From Polyangiaceae bacterium (lineage in GTDB: Bacteria > Myxococcota_A > Polyangia > Polyangiales > Polyangiaceae): a stretch of DNA of 64,000 nucleotides. The notes beneath the pieces are model-generated. The model did not search any database, was not told the DNA's origin, and saw only the letters and a program-made list of their open reading frames with translations. Of this stretch, positions 44,509-54,498 are shown piece after piece. The stretch is taken from contig JADJXL010000020.1 in the NCBI GenBank assembly GCA_016715885.1, forward strand, positions 62,001-126,000. The letters are read 5' to 3'. The stretch's first letter is position 1. Every line of letters begins with the position of its first letter. A program made the translations under genes and the position numbers.

Positions 44509-45975
44509 ATGGAACTCGACCACGCGGCTTGTTACCGCGCGCTGACGGCCCGCGATCATCGCTTCGATGGGCGGTTTTTCACGGCCGTGAGCTCGACGGG
44601 CGTCTACTGCCGCCCCGTTTGCCCAGCTCGCACGCCGAAACCTGAAAATTGCACGTTTTTTCCTTCGGCCGCGGCGGCGCAAGAAGCCGGCTATCGGCCG
44701 TGTTTGCGCTGCCGGCCCGAAACGTCGCCAGACCTTGGCGCGTGGCGTGGTACTTCGGCCACGGTGTCGCGCGCGCTGGGCCTCATCGAAACGGGGGCGC
44801 TCGATGAAGCGGACGTCGCCGGGATTGCCGATAGGCTCGGCATCGGCGAGCGCCAACTGCGGCGATTGTTTCGGCGACACCTTGGCGCATCGCCCGTGGC
44901 GGTGGCGCAAACGCGGCGCGTTTTGCTTGCAAAACAGCTCATCCATGAAACGCGATTGCCCATGACCGACGTGGCGCTCGCTTCGGGGTTTGGGAGCGTG
45001 CGCCGATTCAACGAGACGTTTCAGCAGCTTTATGGTTGCCCTCCGAGCGAATTGCGACGCGGGCGCACGACGGACGGCAATGCCGAGGCGATCACGTTGT
45101 TTTTGCGTTATCAACCGCCCTACGATTGGGCAGCGATCATCGATTTTTTGTCGGCACGCGCCATTCCAGGGGTGGAAACGATTGACGACGGCGCGTACGC
45201 TCGCACGATATCGCTCGATGGCGCGACGGGGACGATTCGCGTGGCGCACGAGCCGCAGCGTCAGGCGCTGCGATTGGCGATTCGCCCTCCACGTCTCGCG
45301 GCATTGCCGGCGATCCTTGCGCGTGTGCGTCGCATGTTCGACCTTGGGGCCGAGCCGCACGTGATTGGGAAGCATCTCGAGGCGGATCCGGTGCTGGCGC
45401 CGCTGGTCAGAGCGCGGCCGGGCATGCGCGTTCCCGGAGCGTGGGACGGATTCGAGGTTGCGGTGCGTGCGATATTGGGGCAGCAAATCACGGTGGGTGC
45501 GGCGACGCGGCTCGCGGGAAAGCTTTCAATGGCGTATGGCGAGCCGCTGGATGGTGCACGAGGGGCGTTGACGCATGTGTTTCCGTCGCCGGAGCGGCTT
45601 GCTGGGGGCGATATTGCGGCGCTTGGGATGCCGCGCAGCCGAGGTGCGGCCATTGAGGGGCTTGCTGCGGCGGCCATTGCAGAGCCGCGGCTTTTTCATG
45701 CACGGGCCGATCTGAGCGTGACGATTGCTCGGCTGCGTGGTTTGCCCGGTATTGGCGAATGGACTGCGCAATACATCGCGATGCGGGGTTTGCGTGAAAC
45801 GGATGCATTTCCGGCAGCGGACGTGGGGCTTTTGCGCGCGCTTGCCGACGCGAACGGGCGGCGGCCTTCGCCGGAGGAGCTGCTTGCGAGGGCGGAGGCG
45901 TGGCGTCCATGGCGAGCTTATGCGGCGCTGCATTTGTGGACGGCTACGGGTACGAAGGTGGAGACGACGAGATGA
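44509..45975 (+). CDS. alkA: Ada/AlkA: DNA methyl-phosphotriester-binding and 3-methyladenine glycosylase fusion
   Basis: About 488 residues from ATG 44509. The N-terminal Ada metal-binding domain (~1-75) has the Cys set in GVYCRPVCPARTP and RPCLRCRPE, which bind zinc and accept a methyl group from phosphotriesters. An AraC-type HTH (~85-190: IADRLGIGERQLRRLFRRHL, VALASGFGSVRRFNETF) follows, then the AlkA N-terminal domain and the HhH-GPD glycosylase (~300-480: LRGLPGIGEWTAQYIAMRG with catalytic Asp in FPAADVGLL). So it both senses alkylation and excises alkylated bases. Its stop overlaps the ogt start (ATGA), forming an operon. Confidence 0.92.
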   Translation: MELDHAACYRALTARDHRFDGRFFTAVSSTGVYCRPVCPARTPKPENCTFFPSAAAAQEAGYRPCLRCRPETSPDLGAWRGTSATVSRALGLIETGALDEADVAGIADRLGIGERQLRRLFRRHLGASPVAVAQTRRVLLAKQLIHETRLPMTDVALASGFGSVRRFNETFQQLYGCPPSELRRGRTTDGNAEAITLFLRYQPPYDWAAIIDFLSARAIPGVETIDDGAYARTISLDGATGTIRVAHEPQRQALRLAIRPPRLAALPAILARVRRMFDLGAEPHVIGKHLEADPVLAPLVRARPGMRVPGAWDGFEVAVRAILGQQITVGAATRLAGKLSMAYGEPLDGARGALTHVFPSPERLAGGDIAALGMPRSRGAAIEGLAAAAIAEPRLFHARADLSVTIARLRGLPGIGEWTAQYIAMRGLRETDAFPAADVGLLRALADANGRRPSPEELLARAEAWRPWRAYAALHLWTATGTKVETTR

Positions 45976-47006
45976 AGATGACGATAACAGAGTTTTCGTC
46001 GCCGATTGGGACGATCTTGCTGGTTTCGGATGGCGAAAACCTACGCGCGCTGGATTTTCACGATTACGAGGATCGGTTGCTGCGGCTGCTCGGACGACAT
46101 TATGGGCACGTGGAGCTCGAGCCGGGGGCGGCACCGGCCGTCGTCGTCAATGCGTTGACGGCGTATTTCGCGGGGGACTTCGCGGCGACGCAGGCGATTG
46201 CGGTCGAAACGGGGGGTACGGCGTTTCAGCGGCGGGTTTGGGCTGCGCTGCGGACGATTCCGGTGGGCAAAACGATGACGTACGGCGCGCTCGCGACGGC
46301 ATTGGGTCAGCCGAGCGCGAGCCGGGCGGTGGGGCTGGCCAATGGTGCGAATCCGGTGGGCATCGTGGTGCCGTGTCACCGCGTGATTGGCGCGAATGGG
46401 TCGCTCACGGGGTTTGGCGGAGGGCTACATCGGAAGAAGTGGTTACTGGAGCATGAGGGGGGGGCGAGCGCCACGAGCGCAAGCGTGAGGAGATGGGAAA
46501 GGTCACCCGTCGAGGGCCGGCATCATGGCGTCGGAGAGCTCTCGCTACACACGGCTCCCGGTCCCGGGGGGATGGGCGATGCGGGGGAGTCAGGCGGCGC
46601 GGGGCCGGGGGGCGGCGGCGTTGGCACACAGTCACGGTTGTGCCCAGGTTTGGTGCCCGGTGGACATGGGGGCGGGCAGAGCTCACTGGCTACGAGGTGG
46701 ACGAGTCCACACGCTATGCCGCACACGAGTACGCCCGGCCCCGATTCCCATAACACGCCGCAGGCGAGGCAATCAAAAATGCCCGCCGCGCCGATAGTTG
46801 CACTGCACCCGTCCTTTCCCGACGGATCTGACCATCGCCACGGATTCTGCCCCGGCCAGCCCCATAACGTCGTCGTCGCGTCGTGGTACTCGAGCCCGTC
46901 GATCGAAAGGAATACCCCCGCCTCGGGGCTCCACCAACGCGCGCGGACGTCGTACACGCCGCCCGCAACAGGCTCGTACCAGCGGCCCTTCCACCGAAGC
47001 GGCTGA
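45972..47006 (+). CDS. ogt: Methylated-DNA--protein-cysteine methyltransferase with an abnormal C-terminal read-through
   Basis: The first ~163 residues from ATG 45972 are a complete Ogt: MTITEFSSPIGTILLVS, then RVWAALRTIPVGKTMTYGAL, with the active-site Cys in VVPCHRVIG and the end GGLHRKKWLLEHEG (to ~46460). It repairs O6-methylguanine by transferring the methyl to Cys. No stop follows in frame until 47006; the last ~180 residues (Pro/Gly/Arg-rich) are antisense to the 3' end of the RHS gene and look non-coding. Either the stop was lost through a rearrangement next to the RHS tip, or an indel removed it. Co-transcribed with alkA. Confidence 0.85.
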   Translation: MKMTITEFSSPIGTILLVSDGENLRALDFHDYEDRLLRLLGRHYGHVELEPGAAPAVVVNALTAYFAGDFAATQAIAVETGGTAFQRRVWAALRTIPVGKTMTYGALATALGQPSASRAVGLANGANPVGIVVPCHRVIGANGSLTGFGGGLHRKKWLLEHEGGASATSASVRRWERSPVEGRHHGVGELSLHTAPGPGGMGDAGESGGAGPGGGGVGTQSRLCPGLVPGGHGGGQSSLATRWTSPHAMPHTSTPGPDSHNTPQARQSKMPAAPIVALHPSFPDGSDHRHGFCPGQPHNVVVASWYSSPSIERNTPASGLHQRARTSYTPPATGSYQRPFHRSG

Positions 47007-50000
47007 TCCATGCTGGGCGCCGGTGTGCCTGCATCCGCCGGGTACGCCTTGCCAAACGCGCTGTACCGGTAGCCACCTTCATCACTGCCACCGGGGCCAC
47101 GCAAGCGGCGCACATTGCCCGCAAGGTCGACCTCGTAATACAGCGTCGCCGTGACCGTACCCGTTTGCGGATCGAACGTGCGCAGGCCCAGCGGATGGTC
47201 GACGCCATCGAAGACGTAGGCCACCTTCACCTGCTGCCCGTTCAGCGTGAGAACCGCGCTGACGTTCTGCGCGCCGTCGTGCACGTACCACTCGATCGCC
47301 CCGGTGCTCGTCTTGCGGCGTGAGATCCGCCGCCCGAACGTGTCGTACCCGAACGTCTCGGTATCCGCGGACGTCGTCACCTGCTGCAGCTTGCTCTGGC
47401 GGTTGTAGCCGAACGCGGCGTCGCCAAGCATCGTGACGCGGCCAACGGGATCCAGCCCGACCGGGTCTCCGCCCACGGAGGCGGGCACCGCGCTGTCGGC
47501 CGTTCCAGCGCCGTTCTTTCGCGGGCGCTGATCGTCGAGGCTCACGCCACCATTCACGCGGAGCGCACCGAGCGCGTTGTACGCGTAGTCCTCGACCTCC
47601 GTGACCGTGCCACCGCCGGCCACGTCGATCACGCGTGTGACCTTCGTCAGCCGGTTCAGCGGGTCGACCTCGACGGTCTCGTCGCATTCCGGATCGCTCA
47701 TCGTGACGGGATTGCCGACCGCGTCGTACGTTGCCTCGTAGCAGCGCGTGGCCGCCGGGGCGGCGTAGACGTAGCAGCGCTGGGTGATGCGGCCGAGCTC
47801 GTCGAAGCTTTGCTCGCGGACGTGGCCGTCCGGGTATTCGAGCAGCACGTTTCGCCCGACTTCGTCGTAGCCGAACGTGTACGTGCCTTCGCCGGCGATG
47901 GTCATCGTCGCGAGCTGCCCGCGGTCGTCGTAGGTGAACGTCTTGTTCCCCGCGGGGCCTTGCTCCGTTGCAATGAGCCCGTCGGGTCGGTACGTGAACG
48001 TCGTCGGCAGCGCCGTATGGTCGATGCCCGGTGGCGAGACGAAGCGCTTCTCTTCCGTGATGCGCCCGGCGGTATCGCGGACCCATTGGTAGTGCATGCC
48101 GAGGGGGCTCCAGGCGTCGGCCTGCACCAGCTCGTAATGGTCGCTGTAAAAGTAGTTGGTGTCCTCGAGGAAGTTGCCGAGGTTCGAGGGCGCGACGTCG
48201 CGATTGGGGAATTCGCCACGCGCGGCGAGGCTGAACGAGGTTTGCGTGTGTACGTATTCGCCCGTTCCGATGAACGCAAATGGGTCGGATGCAATCGGCA
48301 CCGACGCGCGGTCCGTCACTTTGGAGACGTTCCCACGCAGCGTGTGCTCGTACGCGTACGAAACCTCCATCGTCGCGTCGCGGTACGCGGTGACCCGAGG
48401 AAGGCCAAGCGTCCACTTCTCGGTGATGCTCTTCGCGCGTGACGTGAACGCCGACGCGCCCACCTGGTACTCGCCATCGTCGAGCGGCGAGGTGAGCGTC
48501 GCTCCCGGCGGAATTGCGCCGGGACCAGCCACCAGCAAGCCCGTCTCGAGCCAACCGCCCACATGGGGGATGGGGTACGCCTGGCTGCGGACGCGTCCGA
48601 GCGCATCGGTCAACGTCTTCGGCCGGCCGAGCTCGTCGTAGGTTGCAGCGTTGACGCGGCCGAGCGCATCGGTCGTGGACGCGAGCTTGCCCTCGGCCGT
48701 GTGCGTGTACGACTCGGTGTTGCCTTCGGGATCGGTGACCGCCACGAGCCGCCCCTCGACGCCATAGTCGAACGTCCACTTCTTCCCGGCTGCGAGGTCC
48801 GGCGTCCGCATCGACGTCACGCGGCTTCCTTCGGTGCAGCCGCACGGCATCTGCGTGTAGCCGAACGTCGTCACGTTGCCGCGCGCGTCCGTCATCGCCG
48901 TGAGCCGGTTGCCGTCGTCGAACGTCGAGCTGGCCGACACCGTCCCGTCGCTCGCCCCAATCGGACGGCCGAGCGGGTCGCGCGTGTACGTGACGACTCT
49001 CCCGGTCGTGTCCGACGTCGACACGAGGTTGCCCTGCGCATCGTACGAATACGTCGTCGTGACGTCGTGGCTCGTCCTCGACGCGATCAGCCCATCCGGC
49101 CGATACGTCCACGTTTGCTCGATGGTATCGACGCCAAAGCCTGCTTGCTCGGCCTGCCGCACGAGGCGCCCCGCTGCGTCGTATTCGAACGTCATCGGTG
49201 GGCGGTTCGGCACCACCAAGTGGGTCAGGCGGTTCGCTTCGTCGTATGCATATTCTTCAATGGTTCCGAATGCTTCCGGCGCATGCACCCGCTTCAAACG
49301 ACCCATTCCGTCATATACGCGCTCGTATCCCTGCAAGAGGCCATTGATCGCCACATGCGACACCCGCCCAATCGTGTTGCGTCGCTTGAGTTGTGCGAGC
49401 GTGAAGGTTTCGTCGAGCACTTCCGGCCGACGTTGCTCCACGACATAGGTCACGCCATCCGCGACGTACGTCTTCTTCGATGCGCGGCCGAATCCATCGA
49501 TGGCGAACGTGTGCACGACGCCGCGTTCATCCGTGTACACGCCCGAATGCATGTTCGTCGCGTCGGGATCGGTCGCGAGCGCCGGCACGAGGAACATCTC
49601 GGCGCCGCCGGGACGCACGACGTGATCGAGCGTGCCGCTGGCCGTATAGCCGTATTGCGTGACGTCACCGCGGGCGTTCCGCTTCTCCGTCATCTTGTGG
49701 CCCGCGTACGTGAAGCCCCGAGTCTCCCCCGTTGGCTCCGTCATTTGCACGAGGTCACCTTCGGCGTCGGTGTCGAACGTCGTCGTCCGACCCGCCGGAT
49801 CGGTCATCGTCTTCAGCTTGCCGTCAGGCCCGTACGTCAGCGTTAGCGCTTCACCCGATGGATCCACGATACGCGACACCCGCGACGAGTCCGGCTCGTA
49901 CTCCACCGTGTGGATCGGCTTCCCGCTGCGCAGCCGCCGCTCGAGGACGCGGCCTTTCTCGTCGAACGACGTGACGACCTCCGACCGCTGGTCGACGAGC

Positions 50001-53000
50001 TCGGCCTCGCCATTGGGCGAATACGCAATCGAGCGCAGCGGCTCTTCCTCGCTGGCAAACTCGGTCACGCTGTAGCGCCGGAACACACCGAAGTTCATGC
50101 TGACGAGCGCGGTGCGGCTTTCTGCCAAGTGCGCCGACATCTCGTCGAAGAACAGCCGGTCGATCTCGCCACCTTGCGGCCCGCTCGCCACCATCCAGCG
50201 CGCCAGCCCTTCGAGCGGCCTCGCCGGATCGGGCGTCCAGACCGCGGCGCCGAAGCCGTTGACGATCCAAACGGCACCGTCGGGCGCAACGGAAAGCGCC
50301 AGTGGATCGGCCAGCGGGAAAGCTTTGCCCGGCGCAACGTCGGTCACGGCCGGAATGAACGCGCCAAAGCCGTCACCCACGACGCGCCAAACAGAGCTCG
50401 CCTGGCTGATTTCCGTTTGGTCGTCGGGAAGCAGCTTGTAAACCGATGCAAGCTGCTGATCGATGACGAACAGCCCGCCATCGGGTCCCATCGACATTCC
50501 ACCCAGGCGCCCGAATCGCACTGCACCGAGCAGCGCGTCGTGATCGATGCCTCGTTCGCCGCCCGCCGTCGGCGTGAGCTGTTCGGCTGTTGCCGCGTCA
50601 CTCAGGCGGAACCGAACCAGCGGCCCGCCGAGGCCATCGTGGTAATAGGCCAGGTCGCCCATCGCTGCGACCTGCGGCACCGTCACCATCGTATCGAGCT
50701 GCGGGTTCGTGCGCGTTTGCAGCGTGCGCGTCGTCCCGCCCTCGGCGATGTCGAGGAGCTGCGTCGACGTTGCGACCACGAAATGGCGGATGCCGCCGAC
50801 GTACGTGATCGCCATGCTTCGAGGTGCCCAACCGGGCGGCAAGCCGGAAGCGACGACAGTGATCACCGCATCGCCTCCGCCCGCGGGTTCCTCGATGCGC
50901 ACGATGCTGGCGCCATTCTGGGCCATCATTTCTGCAGCGAAGAGCTCTCCCGTCGTGCCATCTTTCGCCATGGGGCTCACGGGCAATTGCAGCGTCGGCG
51001 TGGGAATGTGCTCGGCGATGGCGCGCGGGCGGAACGTCTCCTGACTTCCGTCGCCTTTGACGAGCACGGCTTGCGAGCCGACCGGGTCGCGATAGAGCCG
51101 CTCGATTTCGCGGATGCCCCACCCGGCGCCGTAGGGTGATGCCATGCGGTGGTTCACGAACGTGTAGCGCTCGACGACGATGGGCCCTGTGCGAAGGCTC
51201 GGGTCCGTCGTCGCGGACGCTGCACAATCCGGTCGTCCGCCGAAGGTGCCGCCCGATCCGAACGCCACCGGCTGACCGTCGTCGATTTCCACGCGACTCT
51301 TCAGGAACGACGGCCCCACGACCTGGTTTGCCTCGTTGAGCGGCACCGATACGAGCGCTGCGCCGGTCGCCGTCGTGCGTCCCGCGGGCGTCGACTTTTT
51401 CAGCGCGGCCGTGCCAGGAGGTGTCACCGACACGCTTGCTTGGCGCGCCGTCGGTCGCTTCGTCCCGATGGTGCAATTGCCGCCGAACGCAGCGCCGGAT
51501 CCGCACACGGCGGTCGATCCTGCCGCGTTCACGCACACGTTTTCGGCGACCACCGGACGCGTGGACCGCTTCAGCGTCGATGTCGACGTCGATGCGCGCG
51601 CATTCGCAGGCACTTGCCCGGCCAGCTCCGTCGACCCCGCCAGAAATGCGTCGTACGCGAGCGTCAACGAATGCATTTGCCCATGCCGCATGTATCCAGG
51701 AAGGGTAAACGTTTGTCGCAGCGTACCATTGGCCAAGCCTGCCGAGCTTCCGACGCATTCGTCGTCGGTATTCGACGGGTCGTTTCCACTACCGAGGACG
51801 GTTTTGTTATCGGAGCTCGGCGACGAGCCATTGATGTCGTAAATGGAAAAGTGCGTCACCTCCACGGCGAAGTGCGTCCCGTCCCAAGTCGCCGTGCCTG
51901 CGTGCAGCCAGCGGCCGCGTGACTTGTCCACGTATCCTACGGGGATTGCTGCGGTCGTTGGCACGTTCCGGTCATTCTTGACGCGAATGGTCGCTGGAAC
52001 GGCGAATTGCGTCCCATCCGGTTCCGCCTCGAATGCGTACGTCGTGATGGTCCCCGTGGGCAGCGGAAACGGCAGCTCTTCGCGCTCGGTAAACGGCGTT
52101 ATGCGGATGGGCGTCGGCGCGGCCAGCGCTCCTGCCGGAATGACGATTTCCATCAAGTCGCGCGAATCTTTTGCGACGCCGCCCTCGGGGCCGATGACCG
52201 TCACTTGCGGATCGTGCGCCACGACGACGATGTCACCTAAGTCCGAGGCATCCGTGGGCATGAGGTACGCCTCGCGGAAAACGTCGAGGAATCCTGGAGA
52301 TTGGATGCGCACGAGCACGTGGTGCGGAGCCGATCCTACGGGTGCGGACGTCGGAAACTGCGTGAGCCTTGCGCGGAACGAGCCATCCGCGCCGATCGAC
52401 GTGGACACGTCGCTGCGAATGGAGGGCACGTCGACGTTATCGAAGATGCTGACGGTGTATCCGGTCGCTGCGACGCCCGTATTCGTCACGACGCGTCCGA
52501 AGAGCGATGCACGTGTTTCGAACACGGTATCTTCGGAGTTTGCGGGTGCAGTGCAGCCATCGATGGGCGTGTGCACAGCGCCGATGAGCGGGTCGCACGA
52601 ATCGGCGGTGCAATCGTCGCCGTCGTCGACGACGAGCGCCACACCTGACTCGCATTCGCCAATGTCGTTGCACATTTCGACGCCGTTGCACATGTCGCCG
52701 TCCGAGCAGCTCGAGCCCGCGGCTGCTGGCTCATGGGAGGGGCCCTCGATGGGGTCACACGCATCCACCGTGCACGGATTACCGTCGTCGACATCCACCG
52801 CGGTGCCCGCTGTGCACGCCCCCTCCTGACACGTATCCGATTGCGTGCACGCATTGCCGTCACTGCACGCGGCCCCGTTGGCTTTTGCTGGATTGCTGCA
52901 CGTGCCCGTCGCCGGATCGCACGAGCCCGCGTCGTGGCATTGATCCTGCGCTGCGCAAAACACCGACCCGCACCGATTCAGGAACCACCTGATCGGGAGC

Positions 53001-53548
53001 GTGAAGCCATTCACGAGCGGGATCATTTCGTTCGTATCGACGTTCTTCAATTGTCGAAGCGTCGTTACGGGCTGGACATCGATGGTCCCAGCAACATATC
53101 CGCCCAGAAGAACATCAATTCGATAAATCTTTGCCGCTGATAAGGCGAATTGCCAGGTGTGCCAATATACATAATAGTTTTTCAGTATGGGGTTCACGCG
53201 AACGACCTCATATCCAGGACCGCTCGTCTTCGTGTACGTGGCGATGACCGTGGCCCCCGTGCAATCCGCCGTGCACACACCACTCGCGCTGCACGTCCGC
53301 GCGCATTCGGAGATCCTGACCGTCGGTGACTGCGTTGCATCGAAGCTGCCTTCCAGCGTAGGGTTTGGCACGAGGGGCCAAAGCCAGAAGAAACCGTCGT
53401 GGCCCCCGCGCGGCTGATCCGAAATTACGCGCTGGCTGGCTTGTGCCGTGTGTTCCTCAACGTGCCTGTCCTTGCTGCAGCCTACGAGGCCCACGGCGAT
53501 GACCATCACCGCAATGATCCGCAAATAGACAAGACAACGCAATTCCAT
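46523..53548 (-). CDS. RHS/YD-repeat polymorphic toxin-type lipoprotein
   Basis: About 2341 residues from ATG 53548 (MELRCLVYLRIIAVMVIAVG, lipobox LVGC at ~24). Order: an N-terminal domain (~40-190), a Cys-rich myxobacterial segment (~195-330: CQEGACTAG, CTVDACDPIEG), a carboxypeptidase-regulatory-like part, an NHL/propeller-like part (~880-1130), then tandem YD repeats from ~1190 (e.g. GEALTLTYGPDGKLKTM, GNVTTFGYTQMPCGC) and the RHS core ending RWKGRWYEPVAGGVYDVRARWW and WSDPSGKDG. The last ~95 residues form a short Cys-rich hydrophobic tip, SATIGAAGIFDCLACGVLW, then PCPPGTKPGHNRDC. No toxin family recognised in the tip and no immunity gene follows. Probable surface contact protein. Confidence 0.85.
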   Translation of the reverse strand: MELRCLVYLRIIAVMVIAVGLVGCSKDRHVEEHTAQASQRVISDQPRGGHDGFFWLWPLVPNPTLEGSFDATQSPTVRISECARTCSASGVCTADCTGATVIATYTKTSGPGYEVVRVNPILKNYYVYWHTWQFALSAAKIYRIDVLLGGYVAGTIDVQPVTTLRQLKNVDTNEMIPLVNGFTLPIRWFLNRCGSVFCAAQDQCHDAGSCDPATGTCSNPAKANGAACSDGNACTQSDTCQEGACTAGTAVDVDDGNPCTVDACDPIEGPSHEPAAAGSSCSDGDMCNGVEMCNDIGECESGVALVVDDGDDCTADSCDPLIGAVHTPIDGCTAPANSEDTVFETRASLFGRVVTNTGVAATGYTVSIFDNVDVPSIRSDVSTSIGADGSFRARLTQFPTSAPVGSAPHHVLVRIQSPGFLDVFREAYLMPTDASDLGDIVVVAHDPQVTVIGPEGGVAKDSRDLMEIVIPAGALAAPTPIRITPFTEREELPFPLPTGTITTYAFEAEPDGTQFAVPATIRVKNDRNVPTTAAIPVGYVDKSRGRWLHAGTATWDGTHFAVEVTHFSIYDINGSSPSSDNKTVLGSGNDPSNTDDECVGSSAGLANGTLRQTFTLPGYMRHGQMHSLTLAYDAFLAGSTELAGQVPANARASTSTSTLKRSTRPVVAENVCVNAAGSTAVCGSGAAFGGNCTIGTKRPTARQASVSVTPPGTAALKKSTPAGRTTATGAALVSVPLNEANQVVGPSFLKSRVEIDDGQPVAFGSGGTFGGRPDCAASATTDPSLRTGPIVVERYTFVNHRMASPYGAGWGIREIERLYRDPVGSQAVLVKGDGSQETFRPRAIAEHIPTPTLQLPVSPMAKDGTTGELFAAEMMAQNGASIVRIEEPAGGGDAVITVVASGLPPGWAPRSMAITYVGGIRHFVVATSTQLLDIAEGGTTRTLQTRTNPQLDTMVTVPQVAAMGDLAYYHDGLGGPLVRFRLSDAATAEQLTPTAGGERGIDHDALLGAVRFGRLGGMSMGPDGGLFVIDQQLASVYKLLPDDQTEISQASSVWRVVGDGFGAFIPAVTDVAPGKAFPLADPLALSVAPDGAVWIVNGFGAAVWTPDPARPLEGLARWMVASGPQGGEIDRLFFDEMSAHLAESRTALVSMNFGVFRRYSVTEFASEEEPLRSIAYSPNGEAELVDQRSEVVTSFDEKGRVLERRLRSGKPIHTVEYEPDSSRVSRIVDPSGEALTLTYGPDGKLKTMTDPAGRTTTFDTDAEGDLVQMTEPTGETRGFTYAGHKMTEKRNARGDVTQYGYTASGTLDHVVRPGGAEMFLVPALATDPDATNMHSGVYTDERGVVHTFAIDGFGRASKKTYVADGVTYVVEQRRPEVLDETFTLAQLKRRNTIGRVSHVAINGLLQGYERVYDGMGRLKRVHAPEAFGTIEEYAYDEANRLTHLVVPNRPPMTFEYDAAGRLVRQAEQAGFGVDTIEQTWTYRPDGLIASRTSHDVTTTYSYDAQGNLVSTSDTTGRVVTYTRDPLGRPIGASDGTVSASSTFDDGNRLTAMTDARGNVTTFGYTQMPCGCTEGSRVTSMRTPDLAAGKKWTFDYGVEGRLVAVTDPEGNTESYTHTAEGKLASTTDALGRVNAATYDELGRPKTLTDALGRVRSQAYPIPHVGGWLETGLLVAGPGAIPPGATLTSPLDDGEYQVGASAFTSRAKSITEKWTLGLPRVTAYRDATMEVSYAYEHTLRGNVSKVTDRASVPIASDPFAFIGTGEYVHTQTSFSLAARGEFPNRDVAPSNLGNFLEDTNYFYSDHYELVQADAWSPLGMHYQWVRDTAGRITEEKRFVSPPGIDHTALPTTFTYRPDGLIATEQGPAGNKTFTYDDRGQLATMTIAGEGTYTFGYDEVGRNVLLEYPDGHVREQSFDELGRITQRCYVYAAPAATRCYEATYDAVGNPVTMSDPECDETVEVDPLNRLTKVTRVIDVAGGGTVTEVEDYAYNALGALRVNGGVSLDDQRPRKNGAGTADSAVPASVGGDPVGLDPVGRVTMLGDAAFGYNRQSKLQQVTTSADTETFGYDTFGRRISRRKTSTGAIEWYVHDGAQNVSAVLTLNGQQVKVAYVFDGVDHPLGLRTFDPQTGTVTATLYYEVDLAGNVRRLRGPGGSDEGGYRYSAFGKAYPADAGTPAPSMDQPLRWKGRWYEPVAGGVYDVRARWWSPEAGVFLSIDGLEYHDATTTLWGWPGQNPWRWSDPSGKDGCSATIGAAGIFDCLACGVLWESGPGVLVCGIACGLVHLVASELCPPPCPPGTKPGHNRDCVPTPPPPGPAPPDSPASPIPPGPGAVCSESSPTP

Positions 53549-53802
53549 AAGAGCGCTGCATTCACGCAGCGCGCGACCAACCAAATTCGTCTTCACTGGG
53601 CATTCTCCCGCAGTGGCGCGAAGCTGTCACCGGACGTAAGTAGCCAAAAGCTCGCGTCCAACGCACGAGCGTCGCACGGTGGAGGTTCCGGGAGCAGTGG
53701 GAGAGGCTGCAATTGGGGATAAGTGAAGAGCTTGACGTGCCGTAGCGTGCGTCGGGCGGTATGTCCTGGGGCGGAATGGGCGAGTGTGTGGTGGTCTGGG
53801 CG

Positions 53803-54498
53803 CTATGCCCGCTGCGGCGCGATGCCGAGAACGTCCGCGGCGGCGCCGAGCTCCTGCAACGCCGACACGAGCGATCCAAACGACGGGATGTGCTTTGTCG
53901 TCGTCTGCCGCCGAATGAGCTCGCGTAGGTAATAATGTTCTTTGGCGCCGCCAGGATTGTTCTTGGCGTACCGGTCGCCGCGCTCTTCGAATGCCTTTCG
54001 GAGATATGCCAGGTGAAATCCAGCGCGTGTATCGAATCCATCCATCGACGGCATTTTTTCTGGATCTTCTCGAACCACATTGTAATGCGCCATGAAACTG
54101 CGCAGCGGTTCAGTCTCCGGCATGCGTTTGACGATCTTGGCATTCCCCAATAACCACGTCTCGATGCAGCAGTGCTGCACAATCACGCGTGTGCCGTGGA
54201 AAGAAGGACACTCGTCGAGGATAGAACGAATCTCATGCACCTTTTCGTCGTACGACATATCTTCGGAATCGATGCATATCCACAACCATCGCACCCCATG
54301 CGCGTGCACGTCCGAAACCGCGGCCTTGATTCGTTTCAGATAACTCGGATAGCCTTTCCCCGAGATCATGAAAAACGTTTTGTCCGAAATGTCCTCCACC
54401 CGGTCGACTCGTTGCCATGTCGGCAAACAATGCTCGAGCCAAGATGCGTAAATGAGCGGCTCGGTTTGGTCGCCCTCCACGAGCAAGTACAGACTCAC
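53803..54498 (-). CDS. TOPRIM-like / RloB-DUF4276-like protein, partner of the ATPase
   Basis: About 231 residues if the GTG at 54498 is used. The start is VSLYLLVEGDQTEPLIYASW, with E-G-x-x-T-E as in TOPRIM/RloB-type proteins; then WLWICIDSEDMSYDEKVHEI (D-x-E-D) and VQHCCIETWLLGNAKIVKR (E-T-W-L-L), the usual order for DUF4276/RloB. A nuclease role is likely but not shown. GTG 54498 overlaps the ATPase stop (GTGA), so both are translated as one unit. A frame extension upstream to 54633 lies inside the ATPase gene and is rejected. Confidence 0.7.
   Translation of the reverse strand: MSLYLLVEGDQTEPLIYASWLEHCLPTWQRVDRVEDISDKTFFMISGKGYPSYLKRIKAAVSDVHAHGVRWLWICIDSEDMSYDEKVHEIRSILDECPSFHGTRVIVQHCCIETWLLGNAKIVKRMPETEPLRSFMAHYNVVREDPEKMPSMDGFDTRAGFHLAYLRKAFEERGDRYAKNNPGGAKEHYYLRELIRRQTTTKHIPSFGSLVSALQELGAAADVLGIAPQRA

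Noticed and set aside
47082..49846. Long open frames (up to ~676 residues) within the RHS gene, on both strands
   Set aside because: They lie inside the RHS gene, have Arg/Pro-rich composition and no start site; shadows of a GC-rich coding strand.
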